From Bacteroidota bacterium (GTDB lineage Bacteria > Bacteroidota > Bacteroidia > M30B66): 64,000 nt of DNA. This document shows, in pieces, positions 8,849 through 17,936 of the stretch; position 1 is the first letter of the stretch, and each line of letters begins with the position of its first letter. The position numbers and the translations under genes are program-made. The stretch lies in NCBI GenBank assembly GCA_027483445.1, contig JAIXUS010000001.1:56014-120013 (forward strand), given 5' to 3'. The notes beneath the pieces are model-generated. The model did no database searches and had not been told where the DNA came from. It was given only the letters and a program-made list of their open reading frames with translations.

Positions 8849-9462
8849 AAAGCCTGTTTGAGCTTGCGGGCCTGGGTTTCAAAGAATTCAGCGTTGAGGC
8901 TTTCGGCCTGATCGATGCGCCCAATTACCCGAACACCGGTGTATTCGGTAATGAGGCTTTCGGTTTCGGGATTTTCTGCCCCGTTAAACAGGATTCCCTC
9001 AATGGGAATGTTGCGGCTTTTGAGGGCTTCGATGCTGAGTAGGGTGTGGTTAATGCTGCCCAGGTAATGCCGACTTACCAAAACCACCTTGGCGTTGAAC
9101 GAAGGAATAAGGTCGATGTAAAGAGTTTGCCGATTGAGGGGCACCAGCAAACCACCGGCACCTTCAATAACAAGGGCTTTTTGGTGTTCGGGTACCACAA
9201 TTTTTGCAGGGTCGACCCATACACCGGCGCGTTCGGCTGAGGCGTGTGGAGAAAGCGGGTAGGGCAGGCGATAGGCTTCAGGGAAGGCTTGGATGGATTC
9301 CGGAAGCAGGTATTGCAATACTTTATGTGTATCGCTAAAATCGAGGTCGCCGGCTTGAACAGGCTTCCAATAAGAGGCTCCAAGTGCTTTAACCAGAACT
9401 GCTGAGGCAACGGTTTTTCCGGCATCGGTGTGGATGCCACACACAAAATATCGTGGATTCAT
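8845..9462 (-). CDS. bioD: Dethiobiotin synthetase
   Basis: ATP-dependent ring closure of diaminopelargonate with CO2 to dethiobiotin, the step after BioA. 205 residues. P-loop GIHTDAGKT at residues 9-17 is the BioD form. VIEGAGGLLVPL in the middle carries the conserved acidic metal ligand. First gene of a two-gene operon with bioA; bioB is not in this window. Biotin produced here would serve the biotin-dependent carboxylase whose biotin carboxylase subunit is encoded at 20849. Confidence 0.95.
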   Translation of the reverse strand: MNPRYFVCGIHTDAGKTVASAVLVKALGASYWKPVQAGDLDFSDTHKVLQYLLPESIQAFPEAYRLPYPLSPHASAERAGVWVDPAKIVVPEHQKALVIEGAGGLLVPLNRQTLYIDLIPSFNAKVVLVSRHYLGSINHTLLSIEALKSRNIPIEGILFNGAENPETESLITEYTGVRVIGRIDQAESLNAEFFETQARKLKQAL

Positions 9463-9686
9463 AAGGCAATTACAGCTGCAAAGAACGGAGGAAATTGGCA
9501 GAATTTAAGGGTTATGATTTACGCTGGTCTTAAATTGAAAAATCAGGGCCTTTCCGGGACTTTAGATTGGACGTTGTTTCTTTGAATCGAATCTTACTCT
9601 TGATTCTATTTTTGGGTTAGCTTTCAAAAGAGATTTGTTGGCCAATTGGGTTTGGATTACCTTGCTGATTATTTGAAAATTGGGTA

Positions 9687-10067
9687 ATGAAGGAAAAGGC
9701 CGCACTGTTGTTTGTGATTCTCAATACCATTGTGATTTTGTTTCAGATTGCATTAGCCTTTGGTGCACCCTGGGGAGCTGCTTCGATGGGTGGGAAATTT
9801 CCCGGAAAATACCCTGTAAAAATGCGTGTAGTTGCTCTGTTTAACGCCTGTGTTTTAGGGTTTATTTCTGCAATTGTGCTATCGAAAGGAGGTTTGGCTT
9901 TTGGGGATTTACAGCCTTTTTCTGAATATTCTATTTGGTTGTGTGTGGTTTTTTTTGCTTTAGGTTCGATTATGAATACGGTTACCCCATCGAAAATTGA
10001 ACGAATTTGGGCGCCCGTCGCTTTTATTCAGTTCATTTGTTGCTTAGTGTTGGCTATGGTGGAGTGA
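9687..10067 (+). CDS. Small membrane protein of unknown function
   Basis: 126 residues with about four hydrophobic segments (roughly 5-27, 45-66, 78-98, 106-125). Between the first two lies a conserved-looking Gly/Pro loop, GAPWGAASMGGKFPGKYP, which resembles a family of small bacterial integral membrane proteins annotated only as hypothetical. Upstream 9463-9686 is AT-rich with no further gene. No operon partner. Confidence 0.7.
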   Translation: MKEKAALLFVILNTIVILFQIALAFGAPWGAASMGGKFPGKYPVKMRVVALFNACVLGFISAIVLSKGGLAFGDLQPFSEYSIWLCVVFFALGSIMNTVTPSKIERIWAPVAFIQFICCLVLAMVE

Positions 10068-10189
10068 ATGTTTGATTTCATTAGTCCGCACTTTTCAAAA
10101 CTTATCTTTCGTCAAATTTTTAGGCTGAAGTCGCGGCATTCATTTGATGGTTTACTTTTTATTTTTTCGACTTAAAAAACAGTTCATCT

Positions 10190-10294
10190 TTACCACAGAC
10201 TTAATTTTTTATTTTCACCGTCAGAAATATCTACACCAAATTCTGCCGCGATTTTTAATAAATACTTGAGTAGGTTTTTAGGTGCAGCGAACAT
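10190..10294 (-). CDS. Possible small ORF, 34 residues
   Basis: An ATG-initiated frame in the 286-base gap between 10067 and 10354. The peptide starts MFAAPKNLLKYLLK and ends with a hydrophilic DGENKKLSLW stretch; its composition is protein-like with an amphipathic helix. It could be a real small protein, the remnant of a longer gene, or chance. No ribosome binding site is obvious. The rest of the gap shows nothing recognisable. Confidence 0.2.
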   Translation of the reverse strand: MFAAPKNLLKYLLKIAAEFGVDISDGENKKLSLW

Positions 10295-10353
10295 TTAAAT
10301 GGGATAATTGGGCGAAAACTTCGCAGTTGCACCATCATTGAATACCACTTCTC

Positions 10354-10725
10354 ATGGATAAACAGGTTAACGCTTATATCGAATTACAATCGGCGCCTCA
10401 ACAGGAATGCTTGAAATTACTTCGTGACTTGGTATTTCAGCTGGCTCCCGAAGCAGAGGAAGGTTTTTCGTATGGAATGCCGGCCTACCGTTTGGCCGGG
10501 AAGCCTCTAATTTACTTTGCAGCATATTCAAAGCACATTGGTTTGTACGCCCTGCCTTCAGCACATGCTGCTTTTTCGGATGAGTTAAAGGGCTATAAGC
10601 AAGGCAAAGGTTCGGTTCAATTTCCTGTCGATAAAGAACTTCCGCTAAACCTGATTGCTAGAATGATAGCGTTTCGAATCACCGAGAATCAAAGTCATCC
10701 TGCGAAGCAAAAAAAGCGGCCTTAA
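10354..10725 (+). CDS. DUF1801 domain protein (YdhG-like)
   Basis: 123 residues of the DUF1801 fold, related to frataxin-like and YdhG proteins. Conserved features: EEGFSYGMPAYRLAGKPLIYFAAYSKHIGLY, given here only in part (YGMPAY at about 40-45, HIGLY at about 62-66), then KGSVQFP before a short C-terminal helix. The cellular role of the family is not settled. Single-gene unit; the next gene starts 134 bases later. Confidence 0.82.
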   Translation: MDKQVNAYIELQSAPQQECLKLLRDLVFQLAPEAEEGFSYGMPAYRLAGKPLIYFAAYSKHIGLYALPSAHAAFSDELKGYKQGKGSVQFPVDKELPLNLIARMIAFRITENQSHPAKQKKRP

Positions 10726-10859
10726 CGCAATTATAAAGATTTAAGAGGCGACTTCTATTGGCAAATTTTTAATTTTGATGAGTTCACCGAAAATGCGTGT
10801 TGACGGCCTGAGAGGTGCAATCATGCATTTTATTGCTTTCAATAAAAGACCAACATTGC

Positions 10860-12191
10860 ATGTCTACAAAAATTAGTTACCTGCTCCTTTTTCTCTTTAC
10901 TATGCAGCTTTCAGTGAAGGGTCAGCAATTTAACAAAGCCAAACTGGATTCATTTTTCGATATTCTGGAGGCGAAAGACCGCTTTATGGGAAGTGTAGCT
11001 GTTTCGAAACAAGGAAAAATCATTTACCGCCGTTCATTGGGTTGGGCCGATTTTTCCAAAAAGCAAAAGGTGAACGAAAACACCCTTTATCGCATCGGCT
11101 CTATATCCAAAACCTTTACAGCGGTGTTGGTAATGAAAGCGGTTGAAGAAGGTAAATTACAATTAGACCAGAAGCTGCGGAGTTTTTTTCCCGATCAGCC
11201 TAATGCCGAAAAAATTACGATCGAGCATTTGCTACGGCATCAGAGTGGAATAGCCAATTTTACTGATGACTCCAGTTATCTCAGTTGGAATACCACACCA
11301 CAGAGCATGGATGAATTAACTGCACGAATTGCCGCCATGGGCAGTGTTTTTGAGCCCGGCATTAAAGCGGAATACAGCAATTCGAACTATGTCTTGCTCA
11401 CGTACATTTTGCAAAAAGTTATGGGCAGTTATTTTTCAACCTTGCTAGAGCATTACATTACCAAACCATTGGGGCTGGAAAATACGCGGCTGGGCGGGAA
11501 AATTGACGTAAGTCGAAACGAATGCAAATCATACGGTTTTGGCGAAAGCTGGGTTGAAGAAACCGAAACCGATATGTCGATTCCTCTGGGTGCGGGTGCA
11601 ATTGTTTCAACCCCTTCCGATTTAGTGAAGTTCAGCGATGCACTGATGGGTGGTAAATTGCTTAAGCCTGAAAGTTTTAAGCTCATGTGCACGCTCGATC
11701 GCGGTTTTGGCTTTGGCCTGTTTTCCATTCCATTTTACGAGATGAATGCCTTTGGCCATACCGGCGGAATTGATGGATTTAGTTCTGTATTCTCCCTTTT
11801 TAAAGAGGCTGATGTATCGTTTGCCCTTTTTTCCAACGGAGCTCGAATCGACAACAACGAAGTAAGCATTGCGGTGTTGAGCGCCTTGTTTGAGAAGCCA
11901 TTCTCTTTGCCCGAATTTAGCGATTATGCTCCACCAATAGCCGATTTGGAACCTTTGACAGGGCTCTATGCTTCTTCGCAAATGCCTTTGAAGATAACCG
12001 TGAGTCTTTCGGGCGCCACACTTTCGGCGCAGGCCACAGGGCAATCGGCATTTCCACTCGATCCGATTGCACCAAACCGTTTTCAGTTTTTACCAGGAGG
12101 CATCGAAATGATCTTCAATCCGGCAGAGCAGTCGATGATCTTAAACCAGGGCGGAGCTACCTTTCAATTCAAAAAAGAGCTAACAAAATGA
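10860..12191 (+). CDS. Secreted serine hydrolase, beta-lactamase/DD-peptidase family
   Basis: 443 residues from ATG 10860; the frame is open from 10815 but ATG 10860 starts a clear signal peptide (hydrophobic 6-18, cleavage near KGQ). Penicillin-recognising fold: Ser81-x-x-Lys84 in GSISKTF, Tyr172-Ser-Asn174 in EYSNSNY, and His300-Thr-Gly-Gly in FGHTGGIDG, the last replacing KTG as in class C-like esterases and DD-peptidases of PF00144. C-terminal residues about 360-443 form a small beta domain. Substrate cannot be inferred. The stop overlaps the start of the next gene (ATGA). Confidence 0.9.
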   Translation: MSTKISYLLLFLFTMQLSVKGQQFNKAKLDSFFDILEAKDRFMGSVAVSKQGKIIYRRSLGWADFSKKQKVNENTLYRIGSISKTFTAVLVMKAVEEGKLQLDQKLRSFFPDQPNAEKITIEHLLRHQSGIANFTDDSSYLSWNTTPQSMDELTARIAAMGSVFEPGIKAEYSNSNYVLLTYILQKVMGSYFSTLLEHYITKPLGLENTRLGGKIDVSRNECKSYGFGESWVEETETDMSIPLGAGAIVSTPSDLVKFSDALMGGKLLKPESFKLMCTLDRGFGFGLFSIPFYEMNAFGHTGGIDGFSSVFSLFKEADVSFALFSNGARIDNNEVSIAVLSALFEKPFSLPEFSDYAPPIADLEPLTGLYASSQMPLKITVSLSGATLSAQATGQSAFPLDPIAPNRFQFLPGGIEMIFNPAEQSMILNQGGATFQFKKELTK

Positions 12192-12646
12192 TGGATGTCA
12201 TCCGCGCGGCAGCGCCTATACGCCGAGCCCTTAAAATAGCTGTTTTGATTTTTTGTATCGGACATTTTGGGGAACTCAATGCCCAGCCCGAAAAGGAAAT
12301 TCGCGCGCTTCTTTCAGCGCAGCAAAAAGCCTGGAACGATGGCGACATTGAGGGTTTCATGGAGTATTATTGGAAGAGTGACAGCCTGCGGTTTATGACC
12401 AAAGAGAAGGTTACGAAAGGCTGGAATGCAACACTTAAACGGTACAAACAAGGCTATCCCGACAAAGCTTCGATGGGGCAACTCGACTTTGATATTCTCA
12501 GTGTTGAGATTTTAGGCGCGGAGCACGCTCTGGTGACCGGAAAATGGACGGTTGTAGCTTTCAATGAAAAACAAAGTGGTCATTTTAATTTATTGCTTCG
12601 AAAATTGAATGGAAAATGGCGGATTGTGCTGGATCATACCAGTTAA
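12188..12646 (+). CDS. Secreted NTF2-like protein (DUF4440/SnoaL type)
   Basis: 152 residues: an N-terminal signal segment (about 14-31, ending LNAQ) followed by an NTF2/SnoaL-like domain beginning EIRALLSAQQKAWNDGDIEG and ending HFNLLLRKLNGKWRIVLDHTS in pieces typical of DUF4440. Such domains can bind small ligands or act as lyase folds; no catalytic residues are certain. Four-base overlap with the upstream serine hydrolase suggests joint translation. A GGGAAAG/CTTTCCC hairpin lies just downstream at 12676-12693, before repeat copy A. Confidence 0.82.
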   Translation: MMDVIRAAAPIRRALKIAVLIFCIGHFGELNAQPEKEIRALLSAQQKAWNDGDIEGFMEYYWKSDSLRFMTKEKVTKGWNATLKRYKQGYPDKASMGQLDFDILSVEILGAEHALVTGKWTVVAFNEKQSGHFNLLLRKLNGKWRIVLDHTS

Positions 12647-12711
12647 TGCCTTGTTTTTACGCAATTTTCCGAGGAGGGAAAGTAGTCTTTCCCATTTAGC
12701 CGCAGTGCAAA

Positions 12712-12852
12712 ACGCCAGCGGGTGAAGCGAATACCCCGCAAAACAGGGCGAATGCGAAAGCGAGCTCTGTTTGAGGAGTAGCAGCGAAACACGCGGTGCC
12801 CGGCGATGCATTTTAATTGTTATTCCAAGGCTTAGCGAGGCAGGCGCCCAAA
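12712..12852 (+). repeat. Structured intergenic repeat family R1, copy A
   Basis: One of four copies of a dispersed element. It contains the invariant core CGCGGTGCCCGGC and the 3' block AGCGAGGCAGGCGCCC found in all copies. The inner hairpin has arms 12741-12749 and 12764-12772 (nine pairs with one G-U) closed over a GC-GAAA-GC mini-hairpin. It lies between two convergent genes. No transposase and no shared open frame: a stop interrupts the frame that is open in copy C. Confidence 0.75.
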
Positions 12853-12906
12853 ATTCATTCAGAAAAAGCGCTGAGAATTTTTGGGGGTAAAAACACTTGC
12901 GACAAT

Positions 12907-14139
12907 TTAAAATGTTACGGGTAAATTGAGCGTTTCAGTACCTCTTTTCACCTTCACAATGGTGCTTTCTCCTTTACTGAATTTCGACAAGGCCTTCATG
13001 TAACTTTGCACTTCGGTAACGCGATGTTCGCCGATAAATAAAATTAAGTCGCCATCCTGAATTCCGGCCTTTTTTGCCGGTTTGCCATCCAGTACAGCCT
13101 CTACTTTCATGCCTTCGCCTTCGCCGGCGTATGAAGGCATGATACCCAAAGTGACCTTAAACGACGGCGTATTGCCCATAGATGGATTTCGGGTTTTCAG
13201 AAACTCGAGCTTTCGGTCGCCAGGCAGTTTTGCAATCAGTGAGGCTATAATATTGAGGGTTACCTCGGTTCCACGGCTGTTGATTTTCTCCACATCGTCG
13301 CTGGGTTTGTGGTAATCGAGGTGAGTGCCGGTGAAAAAATGCAAAGCCGGAACTTGTTTGTTGTAAAACGAGGTGTGGTCGGATGGGCCAACGCCAGCCG
13401 AATCGAGTTGTAGCTCAAGGGCTTTTGACTGCATGCCACTTAAAATCGGCTTAAATTCAGGCGCAGTGCCCACACCAGAGATGGTTAGTACCGGTTTATC
13501 GGGCGAAAGTCGGCCAATCATATCCATGTTAATCATACAATTCAGGCTCGATACCGGAACCGGGCAATGTTCAACGAAATACACTGAGCCGAAAAGTCCG
13601 AGTTCTTCACCGGAAAAACACACAAACAGAAAGTTAAAGGCCTCCTTTTCCTTGTTGCCTGCATAAAAGTGAGCAAGCTCGATGACTCCGGCAATACCTG
13701 AGGCATTGTCGTCGGCGCCATTGTGAATTTTACCTTCCGGTTTCCCATCGAGGGAGTTGCCGTCTTCTCCTGTTCCGAGGTGATCGTAATGCCCACCAAT
13801 AACTACGGTATATTTTGCCCCATTGTCGAGAAAGCCAATCACATTGTTGGCTTTCCCATTTCGGCCTTTCACGCCATGGCTGCTCACTTGAAAATCGAAT
13901 TCCTGAAGCCAGGTGCCATTGCTTCCCATTGGCTTTAATCCGGCTTTTTGGAATTCATTTGCAATGTATCGTGCGGCTTTGGCTTCATAAATCGAGCCTG
14001 TAGCGCGACCCATCAGTGAGTCGTGAGCCAATACCTCAATGTGCTTCATGATGCGGCCAACACTGAGGAAATCCTGAGCAGATAATGAAGTGACAAAAAA
14101 TGCCGCGAAAATTCCGGCAATGAGAAGTTGTTTACGCAT
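12907..14139 (-). CDS. Secreted M28 family metallopeptidase with PDZ domain
   Basis: 410 residues with signal peptide (cleavage near LSAQ, residue 22). The co-catalytic zinc peptidase domain shows His117 in GGHYDHLG, Asp143 in GADDNASG, the catalytic Glu178-Glu179 in FSGEELG, Asp in INMDMIGR and His in LDYHKPSDD. Residues about 325-408 are a PDZ domain (GKPAKKAGIQDGDLILFIG) that may position protein substrates. Probably an aminopeptidase acting in the periplasm or outside. It starts two bases after the propeller gene stop, so both are one operon. Confidence 0.92.
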   Translation of the reverse strand: MRKQLLIAGIFAAFFVTSLSAQDFLSVGRIMKHIEVLAHDSLMGRATGSIYEAKAARYIANEFQKAGLKPMGSNGTWLQEFDFQVSSHGVKGRNGKANNVIGFLDNGAKYTVVIGGHYDHLGTGEDGNSLDGKPEGKIHNGADDNASGIAGVIELAHFYAGNKEKEAFNFLFVCFSGEELGLFGSVYFVEHCPVPVSSLNCMINMDMIGRLSPDKPVLTISGVGTAPEFKPILSGMQSKALELQLDSAGVGPSDHTSFYNKQVPALHFFTGTHLDYHKPSDDVEKINSRGTEVTLNIIASLIAKLPGDRKLEFLKTRNPSMGNTPSFKVTLGIMPSYAGEGEGMKVEAVLDGKPAKKAGIQDGDLILFIGEHRVTEVQSYMKALSKFSKGESTIVKVKRGTETLNLPVTF

Positions 14140-14141
14140 AG

Positions 14142-15191
14142 TTAATCGTTCCAGTCGGCTATAAACACGTTGGTATCGCGTGTGCCGTTGTTGTTTCGGT
14201 TAGAGGAAAATACCAGTTTTTTCCCATCAAATGAAAACATGGGAAAAGCGTTGAAGTTCGATTCAGCAGTGATTTGTTCCAGTCCACTGCCATCGAGGTT
14301 TACCATGTACAGCTGAAAGGAGTAACCACGGGTGGAAGCATGGTTAGAAGAAAACATGATTTTTTGTCCCGAAGGATGGAAAAACGGCGCCCAGTTGGCT
14401 TTTCCCAGGCTGGTGATTTGCTTTAAGTCGGAGCCATCCACGTTGCAGGTATAGATTTCCATATTCGTTGGCGCCACGAGCCCTTCGCTCAGTAATTGCT
14501 TGTATTCTGCAATTTCCTCAGGCGTTTTAGGGCGGGAAGCGCGAAATACCAGCTTTTTACCATCGGGCGAGAAAAAGGCTCCGCCGTCGTACCCTAAACC
14601 GAAAGTGATTTGCTTTACCTCAGAGCCATCAATATTCATCGTGTACAACTCGAGGTCGCCGCTTCGGTCGGAGGTAAACACAATTTTATCGCCTTTGGGC
14701 GAAACGGTTGCTTCGGCATCGTAGCCGGGGTGGTTGGTGAGTTTCCTCACGGGCTTGCCCTGTAGGTCGCTTACATAAATATCGAAACTGTTGTAAATGG
14801 GCCACAGGTATTTACCGTCGGTGCGGGGTTTTGGTGGTGGCGGGCAGCTGTCGGCCGCTTCGAAGGTAGACGCGTATAGAATTTCTTTGTTTCCCGGCAA
14901 AAAATAAGCGCAGGTGGTTCTGCCTTTCCCATTACTGATGCGACTTAGAGTGGGTTTTGCAGATTTTTCATTCAGGTCGATCATGTAAATCTGATCGCAG
15001 GGAATGCCTTGCGAAGGATTGGTGATTTGCAGGCACAATTTGCTATTGTCGAAGCTGAAATAGGCTTCAGCATTGTCGCCTCCAAAGGTTAACTGTCTAA
15101 TATTGCTGAGGTGTTTCTCTATGGGCTTTTCCTGAGCCTGTACTGATAAGGTAAACGGTAAAATAGCCGCAATGAGGCAGGTGTATTTCAT
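14142..15191 (-). CDS. Secreted TolB-like WD40/PD40 beta-propeller protein
   Basis: 349 residues with a short signal peptide (to about residue 19, VQAQ). Several PD40-type blades are visible, each with the pattern F-x-P-x-G-x-K-(I/L)-x-F-x-S-x-R, for example at residues about 175-190, 215-232 and 280-295. These propellers usually bind proteins or sugars; it lacks a peptidase domain but precedes the M28 peptidase by two bases, so it may assist it. Its own start is 38 bases from the ABC gene stop. Confidence 0.85.
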   Translation of the reverse strand: MKYTCLIAAILPFTLSVQAQEKPIEKHLSNIRQLTFGGDNAEAYFSFDNSKLCLQITNPSQGIPCDQIYMIDLNEKSAKPTLSRISNGKGRTTCAYFLPGNKEILYASTFEAADSCPPPPKPRTDGKYLWPIYNSFDIYVSDLQGKPVRKLTNHPGYDAEATVSPKGDKIVFTSDRSGDLELYTMNIDGSEVKQITFGLGYDGGAFFSPDGKKLVFRASRPKTPEEIAEYKQLLSEGLVAPTNMEIYTCNVDGSDLKQITSLGKANWAPFFHPSGQKIMFSSNHASTRGYSFQLYMVNLDGSGLEQITAESNFNAFPMFSFDGKKLVFSSNRNNNGTRDTNVFIADWND

Positions 15192-15229
15192 GCGGCAAAA
15201 CTACGAAGCTTTTGTTGCAACGGTGTCGT

Positions 15230-15880
15230 TCAGGCCAGTTTTCCATCAGCCATGGTGATGGTCCTGTCGGCCAGTCTGGCTAGTTCTTCGTTGTGCGTCA
15301 CAATAACAAACGATTGACCTTCTTCTTCGCGCAACTGCAAAAACAGCGCATGCAGTTCACGGGCATTTTTGGAATCGAGATTTCCGCTGGGCTCGTCGGC
15401 CAGAATGAGCTTAGGCTTGTTCATCAGCGCACGCGCTACAGCTACCCGTTGCTGTTCACCTCCAGAGAGGGCGCTGGGGCGGTGGTGGAGTCGTTCGGAA
15501 AGGTGCAGTTTAACGAGCAGTGCCTCCGCTCTTTCGCGGTTTTGTTTGGATGGCATTCCGGCGATCATCGCCGGTATCATCACATTTTCGAGTGCGCTAA
15601 ATTCGGGAAGCAGCTGGTGAAACTGAAATACGAAGCCGATATGCTGATTGCGGAAAGCCGAAAGGCGGCGGTCGCTCAAACGAGTGGGTTCTTCCTGAGC
15701 AAAGCGATACACCCCATGATCGGGTCTTTCGAGCGTACCCAATATTTGGAGGAGCGTAGTTTTTCCGGCTCCGGAGGGACCAACCACCGAAATAATTTCA
15801 CGTTCGCCAATGGTTAGGTCGATGCCTTTGAGCACTTCAACCTGACCAAATGACTTTTTAATTCCTTGTATTTCAATCAT
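15230..15880 (-). CDS. ABC transporter ATP-binding protein, LolD/MacB type
   Basis: 216 residues from ATG 15880. Walker [10 protein letters not shown] (34-42), signature [15 protein letters not shown], Walker [13 protein letters not shown] and the switch His in VTHNEELA. The short length and EPSGNLD motif place it with LolD, the ATPase of lipoprotein release, or related MacB/FtsE-like exporters. No permease gene is adjacent. The frame is open to 15925, but ATG 15880 shares one base with the upstream stop (TGATG), a typical coupled start. Confidence 0.9.
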   Translation of the reverse strand: MIEIQGIKKSFGQVEVLKGIDLTIGEREIISVVGPSGAGKTTLLQILGTLERPDHGVYRFAQEEPTRLSDRRLSAFRNQHIGFVFQFHQLLPEFSALENVMIPAMIAGMPSKQNRERAEALLVKLHLSERLHHRPSALSGGEQQRVAVARALMNKPKLILADEPSGNLDSKNARELHALFLQLREEEGQSFVIVTHNEELARLADRTITMADGKLA

Positions 15881-16431
15881 CAGCTCTCGAGGAAAACCGC
15901 CAATTGTTGCAGACGATTCTTCCAAAAGGCTTTCAATTCAATTAAGGCATGCACACTGCCGATTTTGCTGTGTTGCAGGCTTATTTGGCATTTTGAGGGG
16001 CCTTTGGGAATAAAGGTAACCACTACAACCTGGTTGTTATTCCACGCAAATCTGAGGTTTTTTCCCGGATTATGGCGAACGATTTCATCAATTTCATTCA
16101 ACCATTGCTTACGTAATGCCACATCTGTAAAGGCTGATTCTGCCAATTGAAGCGCTACATTTAGCGTAAGGGTTGAGGTGAAGTCTAAATCTTCTCCCGC
16201 AGGAAGCATATCCAAGTCGGCCTCGAGCTTGAGATAGGTTCGAATAATCAGGTTTTCTAATTCATCTTGGATTCGCCGGTAGGAGCGAATAAGCACGCGG
16301 ATTTCTTCCGGTGATTTGTCGGAGGCTTCAGCCTGGTCAAGAAAGTGCTTCCATTCGTCCCAACTTTTGCCGGTAACGGTAGAAAACAAGGCATCATGCA
16401 CCCCGACAAGCTTGGTAGATTCTTGTCGCAT
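15880..16431 (-). CDS. DUF4287-like protein with SRPBCC-like C-terminus
   Basis: 183 residues from ATG 16431 (an ATG at 16458 is also possible). The N-terminal part shows [15 protein letters not shown] followed by KSPEEIR, closely resembling the DUF4287 motif. The C-terminal part (about 110-183), with an aromatic [12 protein letters not shown] strand and an [16 protein letters not shown] helix, looks like the last strands and helix of an SRPBCC/START-like ligand pocket. Function unknown. It is coupled to the ABC ATPase gene by a one-base overlap, which may be incidental. Confidence 0.75.
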   Translation of the reverse strand: MRQESTKLVGVHDALFSTVTGKSWDEWKHFLDQAEASDKSPEEIRVLIRSYRRIQDELENLIIRTYLKLEADLDMLPAGEDLDFTSTLTLNVALQLAESAFTDVALRKQWLNEIDEIVRHNPGKNLRFAWNNNQVVVVTFIPKGPSKCQISLQHSKIGSVHALIELKAFWKNRLQQLAVFLES

Positions 16432-16588
16432 GGGGTTTTGGTGATTTGTGAGCCCCAAATATAGGGATCAAGCCCCAGGTGTTTTTGTAGGGGTGGAGTT
16501 AAAACTTATTCAGCATTCATTGTGGAAATCTTTCTATTGCCCTGATTGTTAATTCTTTGAAAGAAGTCTGTGGATTCCCTTCAAAACG

Positions 16589-16619
16589 TTGTAGACCAAT
16601 TGCTTTTTGGCTACTTTTG
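16589..16619 (+). promoter_or_regulatory. Promoter of sucC
   Basis: TTG at 16589-16591, 20 bases, then TACTTTTG at 16612-16619, a perfect match to TAnnTTTG. Predicted transcript start near 16625 gives a leader of about 15 bases before the ATG at 16640, and rules out the earlier in-frame start at 16607. Confidence 0.7.
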
Positions 16620-16639
16620 GGCGCCAAATTCAGCACATC

Positions 16640-17830
16640 ATGAACATTCACGAGTATCAGGGAAAAGAAATATTGAAGCGTTACGGTGTTAGCGTACAGG
16701 AAGGTATTCTGGCCGAAACTCCCGAACAGGCGGTTGAAGCTGCCAAAGAATTGCAAGCTCAAACCGGCACTGGCTGGTGGGTCGTTAAGGCTCAGGTACA
16801 CGCCGGTGGACGCGGTAAAGGTGGCGGAATCAAATTGGCCAAATCGCTCGATGAAGTAAAAAGCCTTTCAGCCCAGATTTTAGGAATGACGCTGATCACT
16901 CCTCAAACCGGCGCCGAAGGTAAACTGGTGCGTAAAGTGCTCATCGCACAAGACGTTTATTACCCCGGTGCTGAAAAACCGGAAGAGTTTTACATGAGTG
17001 TGCTGCTCGATCGTCAGGTGGGGAAAAATGCCATTATTTACACTACCGAAGGTGGAATGGACATCGAAGAAGTTGCCCATCATCATCCCGAAAAAATCTT
17101 GAAAGAAGTGATTGATCCACTTACTGGATTAACCCCTTTCCAGGCCCGTAAAATTGCATACAACCTCGGCTTAAGTGGCGAAGCCAACAAGCAAATGGTG
17201 AAGTTCGTGAGCGCTCTTTACAAAGCGTATGTGGCGACCGACGCTTCCCAGTTTGAGATAAATCCGGTGCTGAAAACCTCCGACTCAAAAGTTATTGCCG
17301 TCGATGCTAAAGTGAATATCGACGATAACGGCTTGTACCGTCAGAAAGACATCGCTGCCATGCGTGATGTGCTCGAAGAAGACCCAACCGAAGTGGAAGC
17401 CGGCGAGTTTAATCTCAATTACGTAAAGCTTGATGGCAATATTGGATGTATGGTGAATGGCGCCGGTTTGGCGATGGCCACCATGGATATCATCCAGCTT
17501 GCCGGTGGCTTTCCGGCCAACTTCCTCGATGTTGGAGGTACGGCCGATGCAGCCCGCGTTGAGCAAGCGTTCAGAATTATCTTGAAGGACGATAACGTGA
17601 AAGCAATCCTCGTAAACATTTTTGGAGGAATTGTACGTTGCGACCGTGTAGCCCAAGGTATTGTTGATGCCTACAAATCGATTGGTGAAATACGCGTTCC
17701 TATCATTGTTCGTTTGCAAGGCACCAATGCAGCCGAAGCCAAAACCATTATCGACAATTCGGGATTAAAGGTAATGTCGGCCATCCTGCTTCAGGAGGCG
17801 GCCTCAAAAGTGCGCGAAGTGCTCAACTAA
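16640..17830 (+). CDS. sucC: Succinyl-CoA synthetase beta subunit
   Basis: Citric acid cycle enzyme subunit that binds nucleotide and couples succinyl-CoA hydrolysis to ATP or GTP formation. 396 residues, the usual length. It starts MNIHEYQGKEILKRYGV, the family N-terminus. The ATP-grasp region has VHAGGRGKGGGIKLA (about 46-60); the C-terminal ligase domain shows NIFGGIVRCDRVAQGI and VRLQGTN. Unlike in many bacteria, sucD does not follow; a strong terminator closes the unit, so sucC is monocistronic here. Confidence 0.97.
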   Translation: MNIHEYQGKEILKRYGVSVQEGILAETPEQAVEAAKELQAQTGTGWWVVKAQVHAGGRGKGGGIKLAKSLDEVKSLSAQILGMTLITPQTGAEGKLVRKVLIAQDVYYPGAEKPEEFYMSVLLDRQVGKNAIIYTTEGGMDIEEVAHHHPEKILKEVIDPLTGLTPFQARKIAYNLGLSGEANKQMVKFVSALYKAYVATDASQFEINPVLKTSDSKVIAVDAKVNIDDNGLYRQKDIAAMRDVLEEDPTEVEAGEFNLNYVKLDGNIGCMVNGAGLAMATMDIIQLAGGFPANFLDVGGTADAARVEQAFRIILKDDNVKAILVNIFGGIVRCDRVAQGIVDAYKSIGEIRVPIIVRLQGTNAAEAKTIIDNSGLKVMSAILLQEAASKVREVLN

Positions 17831-17857
17831 TTCATAGAAACATTTGTTTATTAATCG

Positions 17858-17885
17858 AAACCCCTCTGTTGAGGGGTTTTTGTTT
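17858..17885 (+). terminator. Intrinsic terminator after sucC
   Basis: Nine-base perfect stem AAACCCCTC (17858-17866) and GAGGGGTTT (17871-17879) with a TGTT loop, followed by a T-rich run. It lies 28 bases after the sucC stop. Confidence 0.92.
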
Positions 17886-17936
17886 TTGCAGGAAACCCCA
17901 ATCCTCACTACCTTGCACTCCAAACCATCACTTTAC

